Source: Diploptera punctata (taxonomy: Eukaryota; Arthropoda; Insecta; Blattodea; Blaberidae). From it: a stretch of 64,000 nucleotides of DNA. Shown here piece by piece: positions 11,340 to 21,839 of the stretch; within the stretch, counting starts at the first letter, position 1; every line of letters begins with the position of its first letter. A program made the translations under genes and the position numbers. The stretch covers positions 372,001 through 436,000 of the forward strand of contig JASPKZ010007539.1 in assembly GCA_030220185.1 (NCBI GenBank), read 5' to 3'. The notes under the pieces are model-generated. The model did no database searches. It was given only the letters and a program-made list of their open reading frames with translations, and was not told where the DNA came from.

Positions 11340-11560
11340 ATGCTACTCTGTCAGCCTTGGTGGTCTGGTTGTTATGTTCCTTGCCTCTAGTTCTAAAGAT
11401 TGCAGTTTTAAACCTGGCTCGATAAATTTTTATGGTGGAAAAATCCAAGGGACAATTCCTTTGGGAAGGACTTTTAAGCTGTGGGCACTGAGTCTGAAGA
11501 TTTTCAGGCTCATAAATGTACCTCAAGCCTGAATAAAAATGCATCTGTGCAAAATTCAAC
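11340..11560 (+). mobile_element. tRNA-derived SINE (single copy in the window)
   Basis: The head has a box A-like GGTGGTCTGG and a degraded box B near 11405-11420. A body follows with AAATCCAAGGGAC, GGGAAGGACTTTTAAGCTGTGGG and a 3' AATGTACC motif. The layout is SINE-like but only one copy is present, so boundaries are approximate. Confidence 0.5.
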
Positions 11561-12570
11561 AGACCTTCTAAGTAATACCTTAGTTTCTTATTTCTTCTTC
11601 TCGAGGCATTGTATTAATCACATGTCCCTCATTGACATCTATAGGGAAAAAAGCATAACTAAATTAGTCTCATTAAGAAATTTCCCACTAGGGGAGCACC
11701 CATATCCTGAGCACGATGAACGGGGATCAATCATCAATCAGTCACAGTGTTACTGTACAGTAATTCTCCAACTGTTAGTGGGTTTTCCACATTTAGAAAA
11801 TGAAAATGATTTCACAGATAAACTACAGATTGTACCATAAAACAATACAAAACATATTACAGTAAATATATTAGCTTAGAGGACATTCTATTACCATTTA
11901 ATAGTCTTATCGTGGACATGTTCTCCCCTCATCAAACAGCCAAAGGACCACTTAATGGTTAACCAGTTTCACTTTACTCTGCAGGCTATTTTATTACCAA
12001 ATTATCTTGGTGACCTTGGCAGCTGGTGGTGAATTTTATGGGTGTACACACATGAGCTTTTAGAATAACACTTGTATTAAAATAAAAACAAAAGAAATTT
12101 ATTAAAACTCACTATGATATTTTCAACAAGTACATAATATAATTTTGTTGCTGAATAGGCAAAAAAAATATAATTTTAGCTTCAGAATCAACATTTCATA
12201 AGTGAGAATGCTGGTCATTTCCCTCATGCTCCATCATGAAAGTGATGGGAGAGTGAGAGGGCAACAGAAAAAGAGCAAGCATGTGCAGATAATTATGCCA
12301 CATTAGATCTTGACTCCTACTTCACCATCTAAACATTCAGTTTCTTCCTGCTACCTCCTCCTCCATCCCACCCATAATATGGAGCCACAAGACTGACTGA
12401 AGAATGGGTTTGGGAGCAAAGAGCCTGGGTTTTGGAGTTCATGATTATTTCAACATATCAGAAACAGAAATACATACTTATGCATATACTTATTTAGATG
12501 CTATATAATGCCTTATGGATAAATATTGAGACCTTAATTGTTTATGTTTAATTTTGATTCATTATTAATT
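11561..12570. other. unannotated sequence
   Basis: A 119-codon open frame at 11481-11840 overlaps the SINE and resembles no family I know. Nothing else is recognised. Confidence 0.35.
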
Positions 12571-12604
12571 TGTATTAAGATTATATTTGAAGAGAAAAAT
12601 TTTT

Positions 12605-12677
12605 GCCTAGACCGGGACTCGAACCCAGGACCCTTGGCTTTCCGGGCCAAGTGCTCTACCAACTGAGCTACCGAGGC
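12605..12677 (-). tRNA. tRNA-like core, family B copy 1
   Basis: The minus strand reads GCCTCGGTAGCTCAGTTGG... with intact box A, box B (GGTTCGAGTCC) and T-stem. The anticodon arm is CTTGGC/GCCAAG around loop CCGGAAA: a 6-bp stem, C where U33 is expected, apparent anticodon GGA. The acceptor has a mismatch. Likely a tRNA-derived repeat, not a working gene. Confidence 0.5.
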
Positions 12678-12907
12678 GAGTTACGATCTAGACGCAAATT
12701 TTTCTCTTATGTACGTTGTAATTCCCTCGTGCCAAATGCTTGAAACCATAGCTTCTATCTTTGCAAATGGCGGCTTCTTAGTTAAGAAGACATTTATTGG
12801 GAATTTAACACTACTTTATAAAGCCAGTAGGGCTTCTATTGACGATTTTATTATTAATTTAACACTTCTCATTGAAGGATAAATTATATTTGAAGAGAAA
12901 AATTTTC

Positions 12908-12980
12908 GCCTAGACCGGGACTCGAACCCGGGACCCTTGGCTTTCCGGGCCAAGTGCTCTACCAACTGAGCTACCGAGGC
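12908..12980 (-). tRNA. tRNA-like core, family B copy 2
   Basis: Same as the 12605 core, with a perfect CCGGG/CCCGG T-stem. Confidence 0.5.
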
Positions 12981-13210
12981 GAGTTACGATCTAGACGCAA
13001 ATTTTTCTCTTATGTACGTTGTAATTCCCTCGTGCCAAATGCTTGAAACCATAGCTTCTATCTTTGCAAATGGCGGCTTCTTAGTTAAGAAGACATTTAT
13101 TGGGAATTTAACACTACTTTATAAAGCCAGTAGGGCTTCTATTGACAATTTTATTATTAATTTAACACTTCTCATTGAAGGATAAATTATATTTGAAGAG
13201 AAAAATTTTC

Positions 13211-13283
13211 GCCTAGACCGGGACTCGAACCCAGGACCCTTGGCTTTCCGGGCCAAGTGCTCTACCAACTGAGCTACCGAGGC
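13211..13283 (-). tRNA. tRNA-like core, family B copy 3
   Basis: Same as the 12605 core, sharing its T-stem change. Confidence 0.5.
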
Positions 13284-13410
13284 GAGTTACGATCTAGACG
13301 TAAATTTTTCTCTTATGTACGTTGTAATTCCCTCGCGCCAAATGCTTGAAACCATAGCTTCTATCTTTGCAAATGGCGGCTTCTTAGTTAAGAAGACATT
13401 TATTGGCAAT

Positions 13411-15240
13411 TTAGTTTCGTATGCACTGAAGGGCATGAACTGACTCATGGTGGGTAGATATTTTCTGATCACATATGGTTGACAATATAATGTAAACTGA
13501 AGGTGGAATTCAGAGTGGTCACTGTTCTGCCAATCAAACTTTTACCCTAGAATTTATAGTGAAGGAAAAATAACTATAAAAATATAAAAAAAAATCTAAT
13601 ATGATATGTGCATGCGTGCACGTTACAATATCATCTACTGCACTTTTCATGTCTTGGGTTCCACATTAGGCAGACAGATGGTGTTAAAGTGGCCATTTTC
13701 AATTCATCACCATTTTGGAAGTATCAGATTACATAGGTAACACATACTTTTATAGAAAGAGGGGCGTAGGATGAATTATTTTAAGTGTTTGAGTAATGTA
13801 AGAGTGTTGTATGTTATATCATCATCTCCTTAATCCCTTAGCAGGGGCAAAGGACATCCACAAATTATCTCCAAGGATCCCCATCAAATAAATAAAATTT
13901 GAACTGCAAAACACAACTGGTGTAAAAAGTTATATACTGGCCTCAAATGAATGCTGAAAACAACATTATTCAAATTTCAAAACTTTTCACTGAGGCACAA
14001 CACCTTTGAATATTTAAAAACTTTCTAAAAATTATAAACTACAAATTTCAGGAATTTTATAGTACAACTTTCTCTAATTGAGTATTCTGCAGTTAGATTT
14101 TGACAGATTGGTTTTCACCAGGAAGAGAATTGTATGGGTGAAATCTGAAGATGGTCCTTGTAAGGATGGGGGTTACTGGGAGTGAATACTATGATAGTTT
14201 TCTGAGAAATTTGTTAGTGTTGTAATGACTTTTTTGCTTATATGAGTCACTAATTTAAACATATAATTAATGTTGGGTTTTCCAATTTCCCAGTTCCATA
14301 TATATGTGTGATATTTATAGAATGACTAAGAAATTAAATTATGAGTAAATATTCATTGCTATTTTTCTGATTCATTATGAGCATTTTATGAATTTACTAA
14401 TTTCTGGATTGTTTGTCTGCACACCTGCACTTCAGTTGTAATTCAGAAAAGGTTCTGTTCTCATAATTTGTTAGGGTAGTATTATTTTAAGTAAAATATA
14501 AAATGGCAAAGGAAGGTGTAACAAAACACCTGAGTTTGCAAGTTCTGCCAACTTCTTGGAACATGATGAAGTATTATTTTTATGGTTGTCTAATTATAAA
14601 AGAATGCAGAAGTAAAGAACGATCGTAAAGTGACATTACCCTTACTGTGGCAAATGGAAGTGAAGGAAGCTTGGTTAAGAGTATCTGTTCCAAAAGTCAC
14701 AATTCATCAGATCCAGCAAACGGTACTATTTTCTGAAAGAAGAAATAGTTTAACAACACTTAAGTTAGGCGAGTTCAAACAAGTTGTTTAAAATTTGTGC
14801 TTGCAAGTGTGTGTCATACCGGTATATGTCATTGTCATGAAAGTGTATTAAGTTTTGTTAGATATTAGAGAGAGAGCATTTTCTAATTAATCAATACACA
14901 ATAAGAAAAATGGCTATAGTTAATGTAGATTCTGGTACAAAAGAAATGGAAAGAAGTGTCTAAAGTAAGAGATAATGGAGTAGTCACACACTTCTACTTC
15001 AGGGACTACCTCAAAATAATGAAATTTGAGTACTAATGATACATTGACAACAGACTCAGGAACTGACAATGATTTTCAATGTAAATTTCTATTAGAAGCT
15101 AAAATCACAAATAAAAAAATAATAAAAACACATGAGGATTCCTCTTACCCTTCTTGCCAAAATAAAAGATAAAACCAGAATTCCTGTGAGAAAAGCTGCA
15201 ACTATTGCCAATGTCTTTTTAGATGATTTTAGTTTAGTAT
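13411..15240. other. mostly unannotated; short LINE scrap at 13830-13885
   Basis: At 13830-13885 the minus strand resembles the WR-FVDVLCPC end of LINE C-termini, too short to classify. Nothing else is recognised. Confidence 0.35.
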
Positions 15241-15270
15241 CAGAAAATTATCGTAAGTAATGTCATGAGT

Positions 15271-15341
15271 GATTTCCAAATCATTGATAAATTCAAGAGT
15301 CACAATGTGACTCATGAATTTATCTAGAGAATTTGGAAATC
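15271..15341. repeat. 71-bp hairpin palindrome
   Basis: GATTTCCAAAT at the left pairs with ATTTGGAAATC at the right, and GATAAATTCA and GAGTCACA have inverted partners in between. Arms are imperfect and the central loop is about 3 nt. Confidence 0.8.
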
Positions 15342-15394
15342 AAGAGTGGCATTTGTTAGGACTATTTAACGAATAAAATTAAGTTGTTTACTCA

Positions 15395-15633
15395 AAAATC
15401 ATTATTTAAATATAGTTACCAGTATTTTAAAATATTTATATATTTAATGTAAACAGCAATGTTTGAAAACAATCACAAATGTGTGGTTATGTTTCATTTG
15501 TTTATTCACTGCAAAAATCGCTATTTAAATATAGTTACCAGTATTTTAAAATATTTATATATTTAATGTAAACAACAATGTTTGAAAACAATCAATAATG
15601 TGTGGTTATGTTTCATTTGTTTATTCATTGCAA
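15395..15633. repeat. ~118-bp direct tandem duplication
   Basis: ATTTAAATATAGTTACCAG...GTTATGTTTCATTTG occurs twice in succession with few differences, consistent with a recent local duplication. Confidence 0.92.
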
Positions 15634-16167
15634 CTTGGTCATATTATTTATTGCCAAATAGGATTGCAATATTGTAAGAATGCACCCAAGTGGAGAAAAA
15701 ATGAAACAAATCAAAAAGGATATTATAATAAAAAGAGGTTATTAATTGAGTTTTTAAGTAAACAATTCAGTAAAATCATTACTTAAAAGCAAAAGTATTG
15801 AACACACAATTATCAAATGTGTAGTTCGAAGGAATCTGTTCATTATTTACTATATTCAATTCATTTGTTGGAGAGTCAGTCACTGCAAAATAATGCTCTG
15901 ACCTGTTCAGAATATTTAAAAGGTGGAGCTTTCTTTATCGCAAAAGCAGGAGCAGGTAAAGGGAATTCGATAAAGATCAAGGTGGAACATGACTGTCATT
16001 GGTTGTAAGACAAAGTTAATTGAAATGTGATTGGTCATTGACTCCCATTTGTGGCATGAGTTAAATAGTCCCAGTAAAGTTACAGACAGATAAAATATGA
16101 GAATGATAAAAACAGTAAGAAAGTTTCCGATGAACGTTTAGGTGAAGATATATATCCTGTTGGAATC

Positions 16168-16345
16168 TACTTTGATCATCCACTATGGTCTAGGGGTAAC
16201 GTCGTCATCTCAGATGCAGTGGGTTTTGGTTTGATCCCTGGTCAGGACATATTTCCTGGGAGAGTTTTTATTTGAGCTCTTTGCTTGCCTTTAAGAAAAT
16301 GTCAGGCAAATTTAAGGTCCAAATAGTCTGCGATCACTACCTGGC
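16168..16345 (+). mobile_element. tRNA-derived SINE, family C
   Basis: Head CACTATGGTCTAGGGGTAAC with a degraded box B (GGTTTGATCCC), then AAATGTCAGGCAAATTTAAGG as in the 4006 copy. More diverged than that copy. Confidence 0.7.
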
Positions 16346-16696
16346 CATCGTAACCATCCATATCATATTTCCTTTTTTTAGTATAAATGTATGACTGAAT
16401 GATATATCTTGCCTTAAATGTTCACTTACCAAGGCTCTACTTGTCCTTGTGAGTCCAAAAAGGTATGTACACATAATCCAGAGTTTCTCTGTAAGGCACG
16501 TACAAGTATCTATAAAGGGAGAGGATAAACTAAGGAAATAGAAAGAAAGGATTCTACTTCGACAAACAGAATTATCAAATTTAATATAATAAATTTGGGA
16601 ATTTTTAACATTATGAGGTTTTATTGATAAGAATGAAATGAATCGTGAATTCTTCTTACCTCATACTTCTATGTTCTTTTAAACACAGCACCGCAG

Positions 16697-16724
16697 TATC
16701 GGCGACCATCGTCATCATCATCAG
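16697..16724 (-). ncRNA. degenerate hammerhead-ribozyme core
   Basis: The minus strand has CTGATGA, a 6-bp stem II (GATGAC/GTCGCC with one mismatch, GATG loop) and GATA where GAAA is required. The cleavage triplet position reads GTG. Two core changes predict inactivity. The reading frame TADDDDDG overlaps it. Confidence 0.55.
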
Positions 16725-16769
16725 CTGTTTTCACGACTGTCAATTTTTTCTTTTGCCGGTAATTATCCA

Positions 16770-16870
16770 AACTGCCATTTGGTGTTCTTTTGAAGGAATA
16801 ATTTTCTAAACTGCCATCTGGTGTTCTTTTGAAGAAAACATTTTCTAAACTGCCATCTGTTGTATTATTT
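16770..16870 (-). repeat. 39-bp minisatellite in the PLE coding tail
   Basis: AACTGCCAT recurs at 16770, 16809 and 16848. Each unit encodes 13 residues of the form KRTPDGSLENYSF, so unit length keeps the frame. Confidence 0.9.
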
Positions 16871-17419
16871 AAGAACTTTGTAATCAAGCTTGGTTTGTCT
16901 GGAATCTCAAAGTTCATGGTTCTAGTATGGTTGTTTGAATATATATCTTTTCCCAAACTGTTAAATCCAAAGGTTTGGATAGATGTTTCAAAAGTTTTGC
17001 TTCTTTTTCAATTATATGCTTCTCTAATAAACTATGTGCTGCTATAGCTGATTTTTCAATTTCTCCAATCTTCATGTTTCTGAAGTGTTCTTTTTTACGA
17101 GTTTCCAAGTTCCTTTTTGTTTTTCCTATATATATCCTATTGCAATCTTTGCAATCAATTTGATAAATTCCAGATTTTTTGTTGTCTGGGAATACACCAC
17201 CCTACAACATGATTCCAAGAAAGATGAAAAATTCAACAAATCTACTTACCATCCTGAAGTTCACAATAAGTTTCAAAACATTTTTGAGAAAATTTAATAT
17301 AACATTAGCTCCAATTAAAAAATTCAGCCTGGGTAATCTTCTGTTAACTAATAATAAAGTTAACACCACAGACAACAAAAAATCTGGAATTTATTAAATT
17401 GATTACAAAGATTGCAATA

Positions 17420-17454
<35 letters not shown>

Positions 17455-17728
17455 AAAAACAAAAAGGAACTTGGAAACTCGTAAAAAAGAACACTTCAGA
17501 AACATGAAGATTGGAGAAATTGAAAAATCAGCTATAGCAGCACATAGTTTATTAGAGAAGCATATAATTGAAAAAGAAGCAAAACTTTTGAAACATCTAT
17601 CCAAACCTTTGGATTTAACCGTTTGGGAAAATATATATATGAAAAAAACCACACTAGAACCATGAACTTTGACATTCCAGAAAAACCAAGCTTGATTACA
17701 AAGTTCTTTAAAAACAGATGGCAGTTTA

Positions 17729-18631
17729 CGAGGGTGGATCAAATATAAACCGGAATTTGTATCTGGAGGATCTGGTAGCAAACTGCAAAGGTTGCAGTTT
17801 GGAGGGGAAGTTGGTGGGGGTGTCTGGAGTAGGGATCTTGATGTGTCGCACTCTGAAGAGTGGTTGCTTGCTTCAGTACGCCATGAGCGAGCAAGAGGTA
17901 CACACGTCTGTTGCACAATGCATTATTATTAAGTTTTTGGCAAAAGAAGGCACTAACCTTCTGAAATTTTGAGAAGGCTCCATGCGCAGTTCGGGGAAGC
18001 AACCCTTTCGAAGATGCAGGTGTATGATTGGCGCAAAAAAATTTTAGCGGGCTGGGATTCAGTGGAAAATGAGCCCCACCAAAGACGGCAAAGAACAAGC
18101 ATCACTGCAGACAACATTCGTGCTGTACGGGACCTTATTGAGAAGGATCGGCGTCTAACAATTTCTGAAATAGCTTCACCCATTGGAATAAGCTTCGGAC
18201 AGCAGCATATTGCAACATGCGCCGCCGGAAACCGATCCAAAATATGATTGTGCTGCATGACAATGCAAGGCCACACACTGCTCGGTTGACACAAGAAAAA
18301 CTGACGAAAATGCATTGGACACCTCTGGAACATCCTCTTTACAGTCCAGATTTGTCACCCTGTGACTACCATTTGTTTGGGCCATTGAAAGAAGACCTGG
18401 GGGAAGGCGGTTTGGTGACAATGCAGCGGTAGAGGAGTTCGTGTGCACCTGGCTGACTACACGTCATCCCTCATTCTTCAAGGACGGCATCAAAAAGTTG
18501 CCAACTCGATGGCAAAAGTGTGTTGGAAATGCAGGAGACTATGTAGAAAAATGAGGTGGTTGTTTTGTATTTTTTTGTTAATTCAATAAAATTGTAAACA
18601 ATAATTCCGGTTTATATTTGATTCACCCTCA
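17729..18631 (+). mobile_element. mariner element with internal deletion
   Basis: 29-bp inverted ends (CGAGGGTGGATCAAATATAA at the left) are flanked by TA at 17727-17728 and 18632-18633. Removing it restores GCAGTTTAGAAAATG, the PLE repeat unit, proving a clean insertion. At 903 bp it is about 400 bp short of a full mariner. Confidence 0.95.
17883..18554 (+). pseudogene. mariner transposase, deleted and frameshifted
   Basis: The start MSEQEVHTSVAQCIIIKFLA is followed by a frame change, then FGEATLSKMQVYDWRKKILA (HTH region) and DLIEKDRRLTISEIA. After about 18200 the frame jumps to MIVLHDNARPHTA (second catalytic Asp) and YSPDLSPCDYHLF (third Asp of the mariner D34D motif). The segment with the first catalytic Asp is missing. 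The end KLPTRWQKCVGNAGDYVEK is typical. It cannot be active. Confidence 0.9.
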
Positions 18632-19027
18632 TAGAAAATGATTCCTTCAAATGAACACCAGATGGCAGTTTAGAAAATGATTCCATCTAAAGAACACCAG
18701 ATGGCAGTTTGGATAATTACCAGCAAAAGAAAAAAATTGACAGTCATGAAAACAGCTGATGATGGTGACGATGGTTGCCGATACTGCAGTGCTGTGTTTA
18801 AAGAAATATGGAAGTATTAGGTAAGAAGAATCCACGATTCGTTTTATTCTTAAGAATTATCAAACTTTGACATTAGTTAAGAAAGGAACCAATATTCACA
18901 GAACTACTACCAATGAAGACCAATAGAAAGTTTCTATTTATTATTCATAAAAAATACATATAATGAGTGGTCTCAGCACCTTGAAGAAAATTGTTTTTAC
19001 AACCAATTTTAAAACATTGTTTCTATA

Positions 19028-19220
19028 AGATTTAAAATTCTTTATACCTCACCTCATATCCAGTCTTCTAATTAAACCATTTTCAGAACCTAGGTGGTTT
19101 CATCTTCAGTAACATCAGTCGAGATATTACTGAAGATGAATCCACCTAGGTTTTGAAACCAGTTTAATTAGAAGACTGGATATGAGTTGAGGTGTAAAGA
19201 ATTTTACTTTAAATCTTAAA
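19028..19220. repeat. palindromic element with a hammerhead motif in each arm
   Basis: Arms of about 90 bp (TACCTCACCTCATATCCAGTC and its inverted partner GACTGGATATGAGTTGAGGTG) surround a short centre near 19118. TAAGCCTCATAGTG follows on the right, the motif found at PLE ends. Inferred to be an inverted pair of truncated PLE termini. Confidence 0.8.
19126..19168 (+). ncRNA. hammerhead-ribozyme motif
   Basis: Core CTGAAGA (19130-19136), one extra T, stem II GAATCC/GGTTTT with loop ACCTA (one T-T mismatch), GAAA (19155-19158), very short stem III, cleavage triplet GTT (19162-19164). Stem I is ATTA/TAAT, 4 bp. Very short stem III is typical of hammerheads reported in PLEs. The left arm carries the inverted copy (CTGAAGA reverse complement at 19103-19109). 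Confidence 0.6.
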
Positions 19221-19229
19221 TTAAGCCTC

Positions 19230-20180
19230 ATAGTGACTGTTCCTATAAAAGTTCAATTGCTGCTATAACCAAAATGCAGCTTTTTAGGTGTGCTACAATT
19301 AGGAATTAAAAAAAAATAGGACCTTTTTGATATGCCCCAGTTCCTATTCTATATTCTTATATGAAACCAAACATGATTAACTAAAAATATTATAATTAAT
19401 GATATTGGGGTCTAAATCATTTCTAAATTTGACCATTTATTTTATTATGATGCTTCCTAATGGATTTCCTGTCTGCAATATTATATTTTCTTATAAGTTT
19501 GTTTGTTTGCACCAACTACAATGACTTAGTGTTGATACACGAGATATGTCGACACAACATAATTTCTTTAGAAGGACCCTAATTTCACCAATAGTACATA
19601 AAGTGTTGTGTGGAATGGTGAATTTGCATGATGGATTTGGATTTCTCAGGAGAGATTAGTGAAGTCTGTGCCAGTGTATTCTAGCTATTCAAATAAGATT
19701 CTAAAAAACAGTAACAAGAAAAATATTTTCCTTTTGTAATAAGGAAAATTTCTGTAGAATTCAGTTCCAAAGAGCATTCATTTTTTAAATGTAGCTTCAA
19801 TTTTTTTTTGAGAATGACTCACTACTTTCTCTTTTGGGATGAAAACAATATTTGTATTTTGTCAAAGACGATTATTTTGAAAGCTGTTGTGGAAGAAAAT
19901 GAGCATATAATTTTATTTTTTATTTCTTGTATCTTAATTTATACATATAAATTGCATAATAAAACTGTTATATAAAAAAGAGATTTCAGGATTTAATTAC
20001 TTCTTCTAAACATTATCCTTAATTTGCTAAAGGTTAGTCATGTCTGGTTTTAACCCTTCATTAAAACTGTCAATTCCCAGCAGTGGGAAAGCTACTAATG
20101 AAAGAAAAAATATTAAGCTCTTGAATAAAAAATTTCCCATAACTCACTTACAATATTAAACCTTGAAGTTTAGTTTGTGT
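19230..20180. other. AT-rich stretch, nothing recognised
   Basis: No coding pattern or repeat recognised. Confidence 0.4.
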
Positions 20181-20189
20181 GGACACAAA

Positions 20190-20455
20190 ATCTCCATACA
20201 TCCCTATTCTGAGTTAACATTTTTTAATCATTCCCTGCATAATTAACCTTTCTCGAATCATTGTTAATGTTATTTTCCTATTTCATTCTTAGCCTACCTG
20301 CTGGCCATTTCCCCTCTAGATTTCCAAAAAGAAGTTTCCTAGCCACACTTTTCATTCCCCATTTGTGCCATATTCCAACCCAACACAGTCTACATGACTT
20401 GTCTTTTTTTATTACATCCGGTTTCCCATGTAAATCACCCATAGCAAACATACAT
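20190..20455 (-). pseudogene. RTE-like LINE 3' fragment
   Basis: Homologous to 21840-22080 (shared CATACATCCCTAT and TTCATTCCCCATTTGTGCCA). It is the C-terminal coding end of the same LINE family, heavily decayed. It lies just downstream of the porcupine stop codon. Confidence 0.75.
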
Positions 20456-20732
20456 TAAAAGAATCATCTCCATTAAAATTAATGTTATTTTTAAACATTA
20501 TGAAACCTATATCCTCTCCAGTAAAAGGTCTGTATCCGTAATGTTCTAAGGTCCACATATATGGCAAATACAGTATGTATACATATACATGTATATAAAA
20601 TAACTCGTAACCAAGGTGCCATGATTGGCAATGAATATACTAATAATCATTTTGGAATCCTTTGATATACGGAAGTATTCTATTGAATGGTTTAATATCT
20701 AACCTATTTATGAGTTCTAAAACTGGGAGAAT

Positions 20733-21166
20733 TTACACAAGTAAATAAAATATGTATGTTCCTAAAGCTACCCAATGACTAGCATAACTAAGAACTGACC
20801 ATTTGGCAAGAGTATGGGCATAGTTGTAGCCCTCATCTTGAAGTTTGGGGGACATATCAAACATCACTCCTAGATACGACAAATGAAACATAGCAACCAA
20901 GCCAAGACCCATATTGCCAAGTACAACTGTTAAATGTTTCTCCTTATTTCGATGTGAACATTCCCTTCTACAAGGCCGTACCTGAATGCAGGCACCAAAA
21001 ACTGTAGCAAGCTTTTGTCGAAGTACATACTCCACATACGTATATGCTCCAAGTGAAAGTAGCACTGCAGCCAACTGGAAATTCAGTCCGTGAAGAAGGG
21101 AACTTATAGCATATGTCGATAAAATAGCTGCAAAACTTCCCAGTGGTTTTGTAGTTCGGAACACAT
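20733..21166 (-). CDS. por: porcupine, last coding exon
   Basis: Porcupine is the ER membrane-bound O-acyltransferase that adds palmitoleate to Wnt proteins so they can be secreted. Translation after the acceptor (CTGTACAG) is VFRTTKPLGSFAAIL, SSLLHGLNFQLAAVLLSLG, YTYVEYVLRQKLA, then the Cys/His stretch RPCRRECSH, MFHLSYLGVMFD, KWSVLSYASHWVALGTYIFY and a stop at 20733. It contains the conserved MBOAT histidine (LLHG) and several membrane segments, and aligns through the full C-terminus of animal PORCN. The exon starts in phase 2: its first two bases complete the Tyr codon begun by the exon at 35788-36005. No lesion is visible. The polyadenylation site is not identified. Confidence 0.95.
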
Positions 21167-21199
21167 CTGTACAGTAACAGAACAAGCATTAAAAAGCAT

Positions 21200-21830
21200 A
21201 TATTGAAATTTTTAAAATTAAAAATCCAAAAATCAGCAATAAAATTAAATTATTTTAGAAAAAACATGAAATTAATAAATTATTTTTCCTACAATACATC
21301 AACACTTTTTACAAAAAAATTATAAGCAGACAGAAATTTCTCTAGACTAGAGCATGTTAAAAATACTTTAATAAGGTCTGCAATTTCTTCCCATGCTTTT
21401 CTAAAATGACTGTATCAACAGGAGATTGAAGACTATTTATCCCTCTACCGTAACAAGTTACTTAATTTAAGCAGAGGGAGCATTTTAGTTCCTGAATGAA
21501 CATCTGATTGGGTAGTTCTTCCTAGTGTACCTCTAATGTAAGAAACATGTAGAGGCAGTTAGTACTGCAAAATGTGTACATAGTACAATATTGGTAATTT
21601 AGTAACAGACTTGCACATGCCAGTTATGTTCCACATTATTATGTACCAAATTATACCTTTCATTGCTCAATGAAGCAAGCTTCCAATGTCAGAGTTCGAA
21701 GTTCAGCATTCCAGGCAATTGTAATCAATAAGTTTACAATCGTGTTAGGGAACCAGAATGCTCCATTCAATTATAAGAAACATGTAACTATCTCACTGGC
21801 ACTATTAAACCCACAGGTTCATGGCTGCAT
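21200..21830. other. intronic, nothing recognised
   Basis: Start of the 14.6-kb porcupine intron; AT-rich, no repeat recognised. Confidence 0.4.
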
Positions 21831-21839
21831 TGACATAAG

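Larger units (their letters stand above)
12575..13410 (-). repeat. tRNA-bearing repeat family B, three 303-bp tandem units
   Basis: Three near-identical units with tRNA-like cores spaced exactly 303 bp apart. Each core is bracketed by inverted repeats: AGAGAAAAATTT on one side, AAATTTTTCTCTT on the other. The spacer carries CAAATGGCGGCTTCTTAGTTAAGAAG, homologous to CTTCTTAATAAAGAAGCCGCC of family A in the opposite orientation, so A and B are related. High identity points to recent tandem amplification. The third unit breaks off at about 13410. Confidence 0.92.
16566..17190 (-). mobile_element. Penelope-like element, minus arm of an inverted pair
   Basis: The minus strand encodes the C-terminal GIY-YIG region of a PLE: EIEKSAIAAHSLLEKHIIEK, AKLLKHLSKPLDLTVWEKIY, then FEIPDKPSLITKFLNN. 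A 39-bp coding minisatellite (KRTPDGSLENYSF) and a DDDDDG tail follow. The element ends with ACCTCATAC and CCTCATAATGTTAAAAATTCCC near 16617. At about 17190 it joins head-to-head with the plus arm. PLEs use reverse transcriptase plus a GIY-YIG endonuclease. Confidence 0.85.
17190..18860 (+). mobile_element. Penelope-like element, plus arm, split by mariner
   Basis: The plus strand carries the connector (STYHPEVHNKFQNIFEK; NITLAPIKKFSLGNLL), then GIYQID-like sequence and YIGKTKRNLETRKKEHFRN with the GIY-YIG motif, then KHLSKPLDLTVWENIY. It mirrors 16566-17190 and extends further 5'. The end (18660-18860) has the minisatellite, a degenerate hammerhead (CTGATGA at 18755, GATA at 18780) and GGTAAGAAGAATCC. 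Frames shift several times. A TA repeat at about 17420-17453 inside the YIG-coding region is expanded relative to the other arm. Confidence 0.85.

Noticed and set aside
12605..13283. Functional tRNA-Ser gene cluster
   Set aside because: Anticodon GGA sits in a class I body, U33 is absent, the acceptor is mismatched and each core is embedded in a repeat unit.
16669..16956. Host gene with an Asp-rich tail
   Set aside because: GIY-YIG PLE C-terminus; the Asp run is from a GAT repeat overlapping a decayed hammerhead.
17344..17916. 190-codon minus-strand open frame
   Set aside because: It spans the PLE plus arm and mariner on their antisense strand; a shadow frame.
20261..20458. 65-codon plus frame near the porcupine stop
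   Set aside because: Antisense of an RTE LINE fragment on the minus strand.
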